NCBI GenBank assembly: GCA_036266995.1
Contig: DATAWX010000185.1
Coordinates: 1 to 50,953 of the forward strand
From: GCA-003244245 sp036266995
Lineage (GTDB): Bacteria > Actinomycetota > Actinomycetes > Mycobacteriales > Pseudonocardiaceae
DNA: 50,953 bases
Reading direction: 5' to 3'
Within the stretch, counting starts at the first letter, position 1, and the number at the start of each line of letters is the position of its first letter. The position numbers and the translations under genes were made by a program. Positions 15,005 through 23,173 of the stretch are shown piece after piece. The notes below the pieces were generated by a model. The model was not told the DNA's origin. It made no database searches and saw nothing but the letters and a program-made list of their open reading frames with translations.

Positions 15005-17695
15005 AGCCAGGTAGCCAGTAGCGTTTCCGATGGTGGTTGTCACGGTTACCACGTTATTGGTCGAGTGCTGCGCAATGGGGAGGGTAAACGCGCCATCCGG
15101 CTTGGCTTGGACCGACATCACTGTTGTGGCGGCGCCGGGGGCACCGGCGTCCGTCACGGCTATGTCCACGCGTGCACCGGGTGTGGTCAGACCGGTCACC
15201 GTCAGCAGCGTGCCTGAACCGGAGACGGTGGCGCTCAACGGTGCTGTCGCGGGTGGTGGGGTGTCGACATAGCGGGCACGGGTGATGGCCGGCTGTTCCA
15301 GCGGCCGGCCGGCACCTAACGCCAGCGCCAGTCGCACCACTTGTGCCTGTGCCCAGGTCAGTGGGGCGACTGAGCCGGCAGGACGGCCGGGTGCGAAGCC
15401 GATCGATGCCAGGGTGGGGTCGGTCCCGTATGGGGAGGCCTCCAGTGCCGGGTCTTCCCAGTCCTGCTCGGGTTCCAGACCCACGTCGGAAGTCATCCGC
15501 TGCATGCTCATCAGCAGCGCCGCGGCAGTGGCAGTGGCACCGGTCTGCAGCTCTTGTTCGCCGCGCTCGCCGGACAATACTGGCCAGAGGTGCCCTGATC
15601 CGGTGGCGCCGGTCGGCCAGGGTCGACCGGACGGAGCGCAGTCGGTCCGATCAGGTTCGTAACAGTCGCCGTAGCCATCCGAGCTACCCGGTGCTGAGGT
15701 CCCGTAGCGGTAGAAGCCGACACCGCTGGGGGTGTCCCGACGAATCGTCGCGTCCACCACTTTCAGCGACGCGAGTACATCGGGGTCATTGGCGGGTAGC
15801 TCGCCAAGCCGGACAAGCTCCATGAACCCGGCGTCGACGACCTGGCGTTGGTCGGCGTCCGGCGCGCCATTGCCAAGGTTGTAGACACTCGGCGCATTCG
15901 GATCGCCGGTCTTGGACAGCCGCAGGAAATAGCGTGGCCCGTAGGGACCCGTGGTGGTGAGCGTCCAGTCCTTGATGTGCCGCGCAAAGTCATCAGCGGT
16001 GGCCTGGTAGAGCCGGGCGCGAGTGGTGTCGTTGTGTTGACCGGCGATGGCGCTGGCCGCAGTCAGGCCGGCGATTTCGGCAGCGATGGTCGAGGGGGAG
16101 TAGCCGGTCTGTTCCTCCCACCGCTCGACGCCGAAGGCCGGACCGTGCGCGACCAGGAAATCCGCGGCCGGCCGGACATGGTCGGTCCACAGCGCGGTAT
16201 CACCGCCGAGCCCTGCCTGCCATGCCATCAGGATGGGATACGCAGTCTCGTCAAGCTGATCACTACCGGAGTCCGGCGCTACCTTGCCGTTGAGCAGCGA
16301 GTTGCGCGGCAGGCGGCCGTCCGGGAGCTGCTGGCGATGGAACAGGAACCGGGTGGAGTCTTGCGCGGTGGCCAGGTCACCGTCGACGAGCAGCGCGGTG
16401 AACGCCTCGTAGAGATCGCGGGAGAACACCTCACGGTAGGAGCCGAAGTAGACCGGTTTTCCGTTCACCAGGTCGCCAGCGCTGACGGCCTGACCCCATG
16501 GGCTGGCCAGGGACGCGGCGATCGCACCGGGAAAGGTCTTGTCCTCGCTGGCCTTGACCACATTCGCCGAAAGGTAGTAAGTGGAGCGCATCCGGTCTAT
16601 CGCGGCTTGATCAAAGCCGGGCAGGGTGGTCGGTGGCGGGCGCAGCCGGGCGTCATAGGCGCGCCAGCCATCGGTATATCCCGCCAATGTCGCGGCGAAT
16701 GGGTTGGCTGCCGCCTTGTCCGCGACTGAGACGGCGCCGCGTTGGTCCCGCCCGAAGCCGAGGGCGACTGTGATGTCGCCGTCGGGGTTCGGCGCGACCC
16801 GGGCGGTGACCACGACGTGCCCGTTCGGTGCGGCGGTGTCGTCGCCGAGCATTCGCGTGGTGTCGAGCTGGGTTAGCCCATCGCTGGCAGTGCCGGCATA
16901 GCCGACACTGGCCTTGGTAAGACCACCGTCGGTCGCGCTCAGCGCCATGAACGTCGCAACGGCGTAGTCGCGATTCACTGCCTCAGTGGTCGTCGCGACG
17001 TCGTAGGCGACCGGGACGGGTGTGTGGGTGGAGGTGTCGATCACCGCGGAGTCGGCGCCGCCGTTGGCCTGACCGCCTCCGCCGTTGCCGTTGACATGTG
17101 CATCGAGGCGAAGGTAAAGGTTCAGCCCTTGCGGTGCCGGGCCGTGCGTGCCGCGCACGGTGGTGTGCGTGACGACAGCGTCCCGGGCGGGGTCGGCTAC
17201 ATAGGTCGTGACGAGCTGATAGCCGTGCGCTGCACTGGTGGCGAGGACTGTGCAGGCCATTCCGGTGGGGTCGGCGCTGACGGTATAGGTCAGGTCGCGG
17301 GTCTGTAGATCAGTGAAGCTGTGTCCGTCAGTGACCACGTACTGCATGGTCTCGACGTTCGTGTTGTCCACAGTGGGGCTGTAGACATCGGATAGGACGC
17401 CGTTGGCGACGGTGTACCAGATCTTGGATGTGACGTTCGCGGCCGTGCCGACGCAGTCCTTGCGCGCCAGATCAAAGCGGGACAGCACGCCTGGTGCGCC
17501 GGGTGCGGTCATCCCAGCGGCTGGCGGGTTCGCCGGAGGTGCGGATGCCGCTGTGCAACCAGCCGCGACGCTAAACCCGAGCACACCTGTGGCGAACAGC
17601 GCCACGACAATGCTCACACAAGGATTGTGAGCCCGGTGAATCCGTCGGCGGTCTTGATTCCAGGCCATAGCGCACATCATTGCGATGCTGATCAC
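14981..17695 (-). CDS. Secreted GH15 glucoamylase/glucodextranase-like protein
   Basis: Up to 904 residues; the start is uncertain (GTG 17695, or ATGs at 17680, 17677 or 17668), with no clear ribosome site. A hydrophobic export segment (VSIVVALFATGVLGFSVAAG) ends in AAGC, a possible but imperfect lipobox. An N-terminal glucodextranase-type beta domain (about 70-340) precedes the GH15 (alpha/alpha)6 barrel. Candidate catalytic acid lies in RWEEQTGYSPST (near 525) and base in LSGERGEQEL (near 708). The C-terminus is a small beta domain (ATVSGSGTLLTVTGLTTPGA). The enzyme should release glucose from alpha-glucans or dextrin outside the cell. It converges with the osmolyte gene. Confidence 0.85.
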   Translation of the reverse strand: MISIAMMCAMAWNQDRRRIHRAHNPCVSIVVALFATGVLGFSVAAGCTAASAPPANPPAAGMTAPGAPGVLSRFDLARKDCVGTAANVTSKIWYTVANGVLSDVYSPTVDNTNVETMQYVVTDGHSFTDLQTRDLTYTVSADPTGMACTVLATSAAHGYQLVTTYVADPARDAVVTHTTVRGTHGPAPQGLNLYLRLDAHVNGNGGGGQANGGADSAVIDTSTHTPVPVAYDVATTTEAVNRDYAVATFMALSATDGGLTKASVGYAGTASDGLTQLDTTRMLGDDTAAPNGHVVVTARVAPNPDGDITVALGFGRDQRGAVSVADKAAANPFAATLAGYTDGWRAYDARLRPPPTTLPGFDQAAIDRMRSTYYLSANVVKASEDKTFPGAIAASLASPWGQAVSAGDLVNGKPVYFGSYREVFSRDLYEAFTALLVDGDLATAQDSTRFLFHRQQLPDGRLPRNSLLNGKVAPDSGSDQLDETAYPILMAWQAGLGGDTALWTDHVRPAADFLVAHGPAFGVERWEEQTGYSPSTIAAEIAGLTAASAIAGQHNDTTRARLYQATADDFARHIKDWTLTTTGPYGPRYFLRLSKTGDPNAPSVYNLGNGAPDADQRQVVDAGFMELVRLGELPANDPDVLASLKVVDATIRRDTPSGVGFYRYGTSAPGSSDGYGDCYEPDRTDCAPSGRPWPTGATGSGHLWPVLSGERGEQELQTGATATAAALLMSMQRMTSDVGLEPEQDWEDPALEASPYGTDPTLASIGFAPGRPAGSVAPLTWAQAQVVRLALALGAGRPLEQPAITRARYVDTPPPATAPLSATVSGSGTLLTVTGLTTPGARVDIAVTDAGAPGAATTVMSVQAKPDGAFTLPIAQHSTNNVVTVTTTIGNATGYLALGHRPSG

Positions 17696-17793
17696 GGTCT
17701 GGTGGCGCGGGTGAGGAGGTAGCGCTGCGCGGGAATGCTGAGAGTCGGTCGGCCGGCCAGTCGGTAGTGCTCCCAGGCGGCGACGTGGCGGAT

Positions 17794-17859
17794 GGCCGTG
17801 AACTCGACAGGACGCACGTTCGCGCGACCGAGAACGTGCGTGCTGTCGAGTTCACGGCC
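17794..17859. repeat. Long near-perfect inverted repeat (28-bp arms)
   Basis: Arms 17794-17821 and 17832-17859 pair with 27 of 28 matches around a 10-base GC-rich loop. It lies between the divergent GH15 gene and the interrupted hydrolase gene, about 70 bases before the hydrolase start. The arm begins GGCCGTGAACTCGACA. It could fold as a strong transcript hairpin or be an intergenic palindromic repeat; there is no T-run. Confidence 0.8.
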
Positions 17860-17928
17860 GTCACCCACGCCTTGGCCAGTGACCGCGGGCCCGGTAGGCA
17901 CAGCCTGCGAAGGTGGCAAGATGCGCCG

Positions 17929-18017
17929 GTGAGCACCTTCGTTCTTCTTCCTGGTGCGGGTGGCTCGGCGTGGTACTGGAGTCGTGTGGTCCCCTTGCTG
18001 GCCGACGCCGGGCATGA
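17929..18017 (+). pseudogene. Alpha/beta hydrolase, 5' fragment cut by the Tn7-like element
   Basis: From the GTG at 17929 the frame encodes VSTFVLLPGAGGSAWYWSRV, then VPLLADAGH, the classic opening of a small alpha/beta hydrolase (strand, HGxxG-like LPGAGG, first helix). After 28 codons plus the CATGA target copy the reading enters the transposon end at 18018. Joining codon 29 (CAT, 18013) to the second CATGA copy at 23174 gives an uninterrupted frame, ADAGHEAIAVDLPGDDES. The remaining part lies at 23174-23404. Confidence 0.85.
18013..18017. repeat. Target-site duplication, left copy (CATGA)
   Basis: CATGA directly precedes the left terminal TGT of the element and is repeated directly after its right terminal ACA (23174-23178). 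A 5-bp duplication is the normal product of Tn7-family and Tn5053-family transposition. Confidence 0.92.
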
Positions 18018-18043
18018 TGTCGCTTCCGGGCTGACCTGGCGAG
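18018..18043 (+). repeat. Left terminal inverted repeat of the Tn7-like element
   Basis: It begins TGTCGCTTCCGG and ends TGACCTGGCGAG, and matches the right end (23148-23173, reverse strand) at 24 of 26 positions; only bases 13-14 differ. The subterminal core TGGCGAGTTCCG occurs at 18037-18048 and again at 18068-18079. A third TGGCGAG lies at 18088-18094. These are likely transposase-binding sites. Confidence 0.9.
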
Positions 18044-18106
18044 TTCCGACGTGACCTGTCGGCGTGGTGGCGAGTTCCGGTCTGATGTGGCGAGAATGAT
18101 TGCCGG

Positions 18107-18901
18107 GTGGCGCTGGAGAGGTATGTCGGGCTTCCGGGGCTGGTCGAGGGGTTCGAGGCGGTGTACCTCGACGAGCGCGGTGTGGAGCAGCGGGTGCCGT
18201 GGGGGTGGCTGCCGGAGGTCGCAGGTGAGCTGGGCCGTGCGGTGCGGTCGTTTCCGTCGTATCGGGGTCAGCGGAATTTCCCGGGTTGGTACTGGTCGGC
18301 GACGCAGGGATGCCGGATCGGGTTCGAGTCGTGGGTGGAGCGCGATCACTTGGTCGCGTTGGACTTCGACTCCTCGGTAGTCGGGATCGTGTCTCAGCCG
18401 TTTTGGCTGCTGTGGCCGGGGGAGAAGGGCAAGCCGCGGCGGCACGCGCCGGACTTCCTTGTCCTAGTGGAGGGCGGCGGTGTGCTGGTACTGGACTCGC
18501 GACCGGTGGAGCGGATTGAGCCGGCTGATCGTGAGGCGTTCGAGGTGACCGAACGGGCGTGCGGGCTGCTGGGGTGGCGCTATGCGGTGTGGGACCGGCT
18601 CGATGGTGTGGTGGTGGCCAACCTGAGGTGGCTGGCCGGCTATCGGCATCCACGGTGTTTCGACGAGCAGGTGGCGGCCCGGCTGGGGGAGGTGTTCACG
18701 CGACCACGGTCGTTGATGGAGGGCGCGGAGCTCGCGGGTGACCCGCTGGGCACGTTGCCGGTGCTTTATCACCTGTTATGGACGCGGCGGCTGCTCATCG
18801 ATCTGGCGCTGGTGTTGTCTGACCGCACGGTGGTGCGGGCCGCACCGCGGGTGGCGAACGTGGCGAAGGACCTGGTGTTGGCCGGTGGGTTGGATGGCTG
18901 A
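18107..18901 (+). CDS. tnsA: TnsA-like heteromeric transposase endonuclease subunit
   Basis: A 264-residue protein from a GTG 89 bases inside the left end. The restriction-endonuclease-like core has ESWVERDHL (about 73-81, metal-binding Glu), HAPDF (about 113-117, Asp) and then LVLDSRPVERI (about 127-137), where a Lys is expected in TnsA nucleases (V-D-V-K-P type). The C-terminal part (ERACGLLGWRYAVWDRLDG, NLRWLAGYRHP) is typical of actinobacterial TnsA-like proteins. In Tn7, TnsA cuts the 5' strands so that movement is cut-and-paste. It overlaps tnsB by 8 bases. The Lys-to-Arg change could weaken cleavage, or may be normal in this subfamily. Confidence 0.85.
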   Translation: MALERYVGLPGLVEGFEAVYLDERGVEQRVPWGWLPEVAGELGRAVRSFPSYRGQRNFPGWYWSATQGCRIGFESWVERDHLVALDFDSSVVGIVSQPFWLLWPGEKGKPRRHAPDFLVLVEGGGVLVLDSRPVERIEPADREAFEVTERACGLLGWRYAVWDRLDGVVVANLRWLAGYRHPRCFDEQVAARLGEVFTRPRSLMEGAELAGDPLGTLPVLYHLLWTRRLLIDLALVLSDRTVVRAAPRVANVAKDLVLAGGLDG

Positions 18902-21038
18902 GCGGCCGGGAGTGTTGCGGGTCAATGACCGGGTGGTGTTCAGCGGGACCGCGCACACCGTGGTGGCGATCTCGGGCGCGACGATCCGGCTGGTGTCGGC
19001 GGCGGGTGCGACGACCGTGGTCGCACTGCCTTATCTGCTCGCGGCGGAGGATTTCGAGCTGGTCGGGGCGGCACCGGCGCCCAAAGTGGACTCGCACAGC
19101 CTGCTCGACGCGTTGCCCGAGCAGGTGGTGGCGGCCGCGCGGACGTGGGAACGGCACCTGGTCGAGATCCAGACTGGCCTGCCGCTCGGTGCGCCGCCCG
19201 ACGTTGTGCCTCGCCCGGAGTACGACCCGGTGCGTGCTTCGCTGGCGGCGCGGGAGCGGGCTAAGGCCGAGGAGCTGACCGCGGCAGGGGTGAAGACGAG
19301 CGTGCGGACGGTGCAGCGGATGCGCAGCCGCTACCACGAGCAGGGGTTGTGGGGGCTCGTCGATGCCCGCTATATCCGCACGGCCAAGCCGACCGGGAAC
19401 GTCGACGCGCGGGTGGTCGCGGCCGCCACTGCGGTGATCGAGGCGCAGACCGGGACGTCGACGGGCACGAAGTCGCGGGCGATCCGCCAGATCCGGGAGT
19501 TGCTTGACGACGAGCACGGCCCGGGTGTGGTGGCGATGCCGGGGAAGACGACGTGTTATCGGCTGTTGGAGGTGCTCTCGGCAGGTCGCTACACCTTCGG
19601 GTCGGCGGTGACCCGCCGGCAGACCGCGAACAAGCCGCCGCGCCCCTACACCGCGACGACCGCGAACCGGCCGGGTGAGCAGGTCCAGCTCGACGCGACG
19701 CCGCTGGATGTGATGGCGGTGATGGACGACGGGGTGATCGGCCGGGCCGAGCTGGTCCTGGCCATCGACATCGCGACTCGCACGATCGGCGCGGGGGTGC
19801 TGCGCCCGGTCGGCGCGAAGGCGGTCGACGCGGCGCTGCTGCTAGCGCGGATAACGGTCCCGGAACCGATGCGCCCGGGTTGGGATGCGGCGCTGGCCAT
19901 GTCGGCCTCGAGGATCCCGCATGCCCGACTGGTCACCCTCGACGCGCGGATGGCGCTGGCCGCGGCCAAGCCGGTCATCATCCCGGACACCGTGGTGATC
20001 GACCACGGCAAGATCTTCCTGTCCGAGGTGTTCCTGCGGGCGGCGGACACCCTGGGCATCTCGGTGCAGCCCGCGCACCAGCAGACGCCCACCGACAAAG
20101 CGATCGTGGAGCGGACCTTCGAGTCGATCAACACGCTGTTCTGTCAACACGTCGCCTCCTACACCGGCCGCGACGTCACCCGCCGCGGCCGCGACGTCAC
20201 CCGCCGCGGCCGCGACGTCGCCGAGCGGGCCGTGTGGTCACTGCCCGAGCTGCAGGAACTGTTCGACGAGTGGGTCATCGCGGGTTGGCAGACCCGTCCA
20301 CACGAGGGGCTGCGGCATCCGTTTAACCCTGACCAGGCCGCGTCCCCCAACGACGCCTACGCCGCCCTGGTCGCCGCCGCCGGATACGTGCCCCTCGCGC
20401 TGACCGGCCAGGACTACATCGAGCTGCTGCCGGCGGACTGGCGGGCGATCAACGACGACGGCATCCAGATCGACTACCGCACCTACAACTGCCCCGAGCT
20501 GGGGCCCTACCGCCGCGCCAGCTCCGGGATCACCAGCCGCAACGGCCGGTGGGAGGTCCATTTCGACCCCTACGACGTCTCCCGGATCTGGGTCCGCGAC
20601 CACCACCACGGCGGCTGGATCACCGTGCCCTGGACGCACCAGGCGGTCGTCGGCCAGCCGTTCGCGGACTTCACCTGGCGCGCCTCGCGCAAGATCGCCG
20701 CGCAGCGCGGCCTGGATGACACCAACGAGATGGCCGTCGCGGTGATCCTGGCCGCGCTGCTGCGCCGCGCCGAGACGGGCCCCGACGCCCAACGCGCACT
20801 GGCCCGCACCCTGACCTCCCGGTCGATGTCCAACCACCTACCCGCCGAGCTGACCGCGGCATCGGTCGTGCCTGAGTCGCTGCCCGCCGGTGAGCAGCTC
20901 ACCGATGTCGAACATCGGGGCCCCGTCGACGCTGGTGAACCGCCATCGGCGGGTGAGCCCGAGAACAACCAGGCCGGCGCAGTGGTGCCGTTCGGGATCT
21001 TCGACCCGTTCGCCGAGGATCTGGAGGTGGGCCGGTGA
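18894..21038 (+). CDS. tnsB: TnsB-like DDE transposase (Mu/Tn7 family)
   Basis: A 714-residue protein from the ATG at 18894. Upstream in-frame extension runs inside tnsA and is not coding. The N-terminal region has helix-turn-helix character (AAGVKTSVRTVQRMRSRYHE). The RNase H-like core holds D267 (VQLDATPLD), D370 (VVIDHGKIF) and E406 (DKAIVERTFES), a D-35-E spacing as expected. A beta-barrel and a C-terminal acidic tail ending FGIFDPFAEDLEVG, probably the TnsC contact, follow. A 21-bp tandem duplication adds a repeated GRDVTRR unit near residue 425. The stop overlaps the tnsC start (GTGA). Confidence 0.93.
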   Translation: MAERPGVLRVNDRVVFSGTAHTVVAISGATIRLVSAAGATTVVALPYLLAAEDFELVGAAPAPKVDSHSLLDALPEQVVAAARTWERHLVEIQTGLPLGAPPDVVPRPEYDPVRASLAARERAKAEELTAAGVKTSVRTVQRMRSRYHEQGLWGLVDARYIRTAKPTGNVDARVVAAATAVIEAQTGTSTGTKSRAIRQIRELLDDEHGPGVVAMPGKTTCYRLLEVLSAGRYTFGSAVTRRQTANKPPRPYTATTANRPGEQVQLDATPLDVMAVMDDGVIGRAELVLAIDIATRTIGAGVLRPVGAKAVDAALLLARITVPEPMRPGWDAALAMSASRIPHARLVTLDARMALAAAKPVIIPDTVVIDHGKIFLSEVFLRAADTLGISVQPAHQQTPTDKAIVERTFESINTLFCQHVASYTGRDVTRRGRDVTRRGRDVAERAVWSLPELQELFDEWVIAGWQTRPHEGLRHPFNPDQAASPNDAYAALVAAAGYVPLALTGQDYIELLPADWRAINDDGIQIDYRTYNCPELGPYRRASSGITSRNGRWEVHFDPYDVSRIWVRDHHHGGWITVPWTHQAVVGQPFADFTWRASRKIAAQRGLDDTNEMAVAVILAALLRRAETGPDAQRALARTLTSRSMSNHLPAELTAASVVPESLPAGEQLTDVEHRGPVDAGEPPSAGEPENNQAGAVVPFGIFDPFAEDLEVGR
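20166..20220 (+). repeat. 21-bp tandem repeat inside tnsB (2.6 copies)
   Basis: Units at 20166-20186 and 20187-20207 are identical, and 20208-20219 starts a third. They encode GRDVTRR, GRDVTRR and GRDVAER in succession. In-frame expansion of a surface linker by slippage is likely. Confidence 0.9.
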
Positions 21039-22087
21039 CCTCCACCCTCACCGCCACCGTCAGCCATCCGCTGGCCACGAAACAGGGCTGGGCGTCTTTC
21101 GCCGCGCGGGCCAACCCCGAGCCGCCCCGGTTGCTGCCCACGCCCGACTGGCAACGGCTGGATTCCCTCGAGCGAGAGCTCTACAACGAGGCCCGGCACG
21201 ACTACCACTCCGCGCTGCTGCTGGTCGCGACCCCGGACATCAAAAAAATCATCCACACCGGGGCGAAGCTGGTGGTCAACAACCGCGGCAAACAACTCGG
21301 CCGGCGCGGGCTGATCGTCTCCGGCGCCAGCGGCACCGGCAAGTCCACCTCGATCACCCAGCTGGGCAAGAAATACCAGATCGACCTGGAACGCCGCAGC
21401 CCGACCGTGCGCGACCGCATCCCGGTCGTCTACATCGTGGTCCCACCCGATGCCACACCCAAGATGCTGGCCACCGAGATGGCGGTGTTCCTCGGCCTGC
21501 CGGTCGCCGAGCACGACAGCCCGCAATCGGTGGCGCACACCGTCGCCGCGGTGATGCGCCGGGTCGGCACCGGTCTGGTCCTCGTCGATGAGATCCACCG
21601 CCTCGACCTGCACACCCGCCAAGGCAAAAACGCCTCCGACCAGCTGAAATACTTCTTCGACACGATCAGCGCCACGTTCGTCTACGCCGGGCTCGACCTG
21701 GATGAGACGGGCATGTTCTCCGGGGTCCGCGGCCGCCAGATCGCCGGACGGTTCATCCCGGTCAACACCGGTCCCTTCACCCACCGCACCGCCGAGGCCA
21801 AGCGGGACTGGGCCAAGCTCGTCGCCACGATGGAACAAGCGCTGCGGCTACACCGCCACCAGCCCGGCACCCTAATCGAGCTCGCGCCCTACCTCCACGC
21901 CCGCACCGGCGGCATGATCGGCAGCCTCGACCAGCTCGTCCACGAAGCCGCCAACGACGCCATCAGCGATGGCACCGAGAAAATCACCAAAGCGCACCTC
22001 GACGCGGTCATCCTCGACATCGCCGCCCAAACCCAGTACGACCCGGCCCCGCCGCGGCGACCCCGCAACCACACGGGGGACCGATGA
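21035..22087 (+). CDS. tnsC: TnsC/TniB-like AAA+ ATPase
   Basis: A 350-residue protein from the GTG that overlaps the tnsB stop. Walker A is GASGTGKST (97-105), Walker B is LVLVDEIH (Asp185-Glu186), with sensor-like text ATFVYAGLDLDETGMF and an Arg-rich RGRQIAGRF stretch. It is the size of Tn7-like TnsC/TniB regulators, which polymerise on target DNA and pass target information from TniQ to the transposase. No extra domain is seen. The stop overlaps tniQ (ATGA). Confidence 0.92.
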   Translation: MTSTLTATVSHPLATKQGWASFAARANPEPPRLLPTPDWQRLDSLERELYNEARHDYHSALLLVATPDIKKIIHTGAKLVVNNRGKQLGRRGLIVSGASGTGKSTSITQLGKKYQIDLERRSPTVRDRIPVVYIVVPPDATPKMLATEMAVFLGLPVAEHDSPQSVAHTVAAVMRRVGTGLVLVDEIHRLDLHTRQGKNASDQLKYFFDTISATFVYAGLDLDETGMFSGVRGRQIAGRFIPVNTGPFTHRTAEAKRDWAKLVATMEQALRLHRHQPGTLIELAPYLHARTGGMIGSLDQLVHEAANDAISDGTEKITKAHLDAVILDIAAQTQYDPAPPRRPRNHTGDR

Positions 22088-23085
22088 AACTCTGGCAGCA
22101 ACCCACCCAGCGGCTACCGGTCCGCGTCCGGCCGGTCCGCGGGGAAACCCTGGTCTCCTACACCTTCAGGCTTGCCACCGCCAACGACCTCGACCGCCCG
22201 ACCATCCTGCTGCGGGCGCTGGGCGAACCGACGGTCAGCCTGTTCCAGTCGATGGTCGACAACTACGACGTCGTGCTCAACCAGCACGCACTCCGCAGGC
22301 TGGAAACCTTCACCGGCATTCCCGCCCAACGGCTGCGCATGTCCCTGCCGGCCCTGGACCGCACCGACGCCCCACCCGCCGGCATCCCCGCGACCAGGCC
22401 CCACCGATGCCAGTCGCTGCGAACCCCCTGCGATGGCTGCGCCGCACGCCTGCCCGACCACCCGAACATCGTGGTCCGCACCCTGCACTTCCCCCAGATC
22501 TGCCCACGGCACCGCCGCTGGATCGACACCGACCAAAACCAGCCGCACCAGGTCAGCTTGACCGGTGCTCCCGACATCATCACCGCTCACCGCAGATACA
22601 CCCGCCTGCGCGTCAGCGTCGGCGACAACGACTGGACCCACCAGCAGCTGCGGCAAGCGACCTCGATCGCGATGGTCTGGGCCACCCGAAGCCATCTCAA
22701 CAGCCCAAAATTGCACGCCAGCTGGACCGCCCGAGCCGCCGCCCTGGGTGGCTCCCATGACCCACGCCAGCCTTCCCCGCTGCTGGTGTTCCCCGAAGCC
22801 GTCGCCCTCGCCGAGATCCTCTGCGACCTCCCTTGGCGCCGCCACGTCGCGATGGTCGAACACGACTGGGACCTCACCGACTTCTACCGCCGAATCGGCC
22901 GACGCCTCAGCCAACCCAGGGCCTTCGTCGGCGCGATCCGCTACCTCAACAACCACGAGCCCCTACGCACCTGGATCGCCACGCACCGCCACCAACACGC
23001 CCAGACCCGCACCGAGTTCTGGCAACGACACCACCGACGACGCTCCACACAGACCCCATTCCCGGAAATTCGCCACTTCAAGTGA
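22084..23085 (+). CDS. tniQ: TniQ-family target selector with zinc finger
   Basis: A 333-residue protein. The N-terminus LPVRVRPVRGETLVSYTFRL is the TniQ domain hallmark. A zinc finger is visible as C116-x2-C119-x20-C140-x2-H143 (TPCDGCAARLP and ICPRHRRW). The C-terminal third is basic and helical (FYRRIGRRLSQPRAFVGAI), suggesting DNA binding. In Tn7 the homologue TnsD recognises the attachment site; in CRISPR-associated elements TniQ joins Cascade. No Cas gene is present here. It is the last gene of the tns operon, ending 88 bases before the right end. Confidence 0.9.
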   Translation: MKLWQQPTQRLPVRVRPVRGETLVSYTFRLATANDLDRPTILLRALGEPTVSLFQSMVDNYDVVLNQHALRRLETFTGIPAQRLRMSLPALDRTDAPPAGIPATRPHRCQSLRTPCDGCAARLPDHPNIVVRTLHFPQICPRHRRWIDTDQNQPHQVSLTGAPDIITAHRRYTRLRVSVGDNDWTHQQLRQATSIAMVWATRSHLNSPKLHASWTARAAALGGSHDPRQPSPLLVFPEAVALAEILCDLPWRRHVAMVEHDWDLTDFYRRIGRRLSQPRAFVGAIRYLNNHEPLRTWIATHRHQHAQTRTEFWQRHHRRRSTQTPFPEIRHFK

Positions 23086-23147
23086 GAGACGATGAACAGT
23101 GACGACACCCCGACCAACTGGCGAACCGCAGGTCAACCCACATCAGC

Positions 23148-23173
23148 CTCGCCAGGTCAAACCGGAAGCGACA
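23148..23173 (-). repeat. Right terminal inverted repeat of the Tn7-like element
   Basis: Read on the reverse strand from 23173 it begins TGTCGCTTCCGG and ends TGACCTGGCGAG, matching the left end at 24/26 positions. A further partial site, TTGACCTGC, lies inside at 23128-23136 on the reverse strand. The number and spacing of internal sites differ from the left end, as in Tn7. Confidence 0.9.

Larger units (their letters stand above)
18018..23173 (+). mobile_element. Compact Tn7-like transposon (tnsA-tnsB-tnsC-tniQ only)
   Basis: A 5156-bp element with 26-bp imperfect inverted ends (24/26), terminal TGT...ACA and a 5-bp CATGA duplication. It contains four codirectional, overlapping genes: TnsA-like nuclease, DDE transposase, AAA+ ATPase and TniQ. 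They occupy all but about 90 bases at each end. No cargo, resistance, Cas or resolvase gene is present. It is inserted in the sense orientation of a hydrolase gene and not at a tRNA or glmS site. All four reading frames are open and the duplication is perfect, suggesting a recent and possibly still functional insertion. Confidence 0.93.

Noticed and set aside
20166..20220. Short direct repeats within the Tn7-like element as a possible CRISPR array.
   Set aside because: The units are directly adjacent without spacers, lie inside tnsB in frame, and no Cas gene is nearby.
18018..23173. CRISPR-associated transposon.
   Set aside because: No cas12k, Cascade gene, repeat array or room for one exists between the ends; only tnsA, tnsB, tnsC and tniQ are present.
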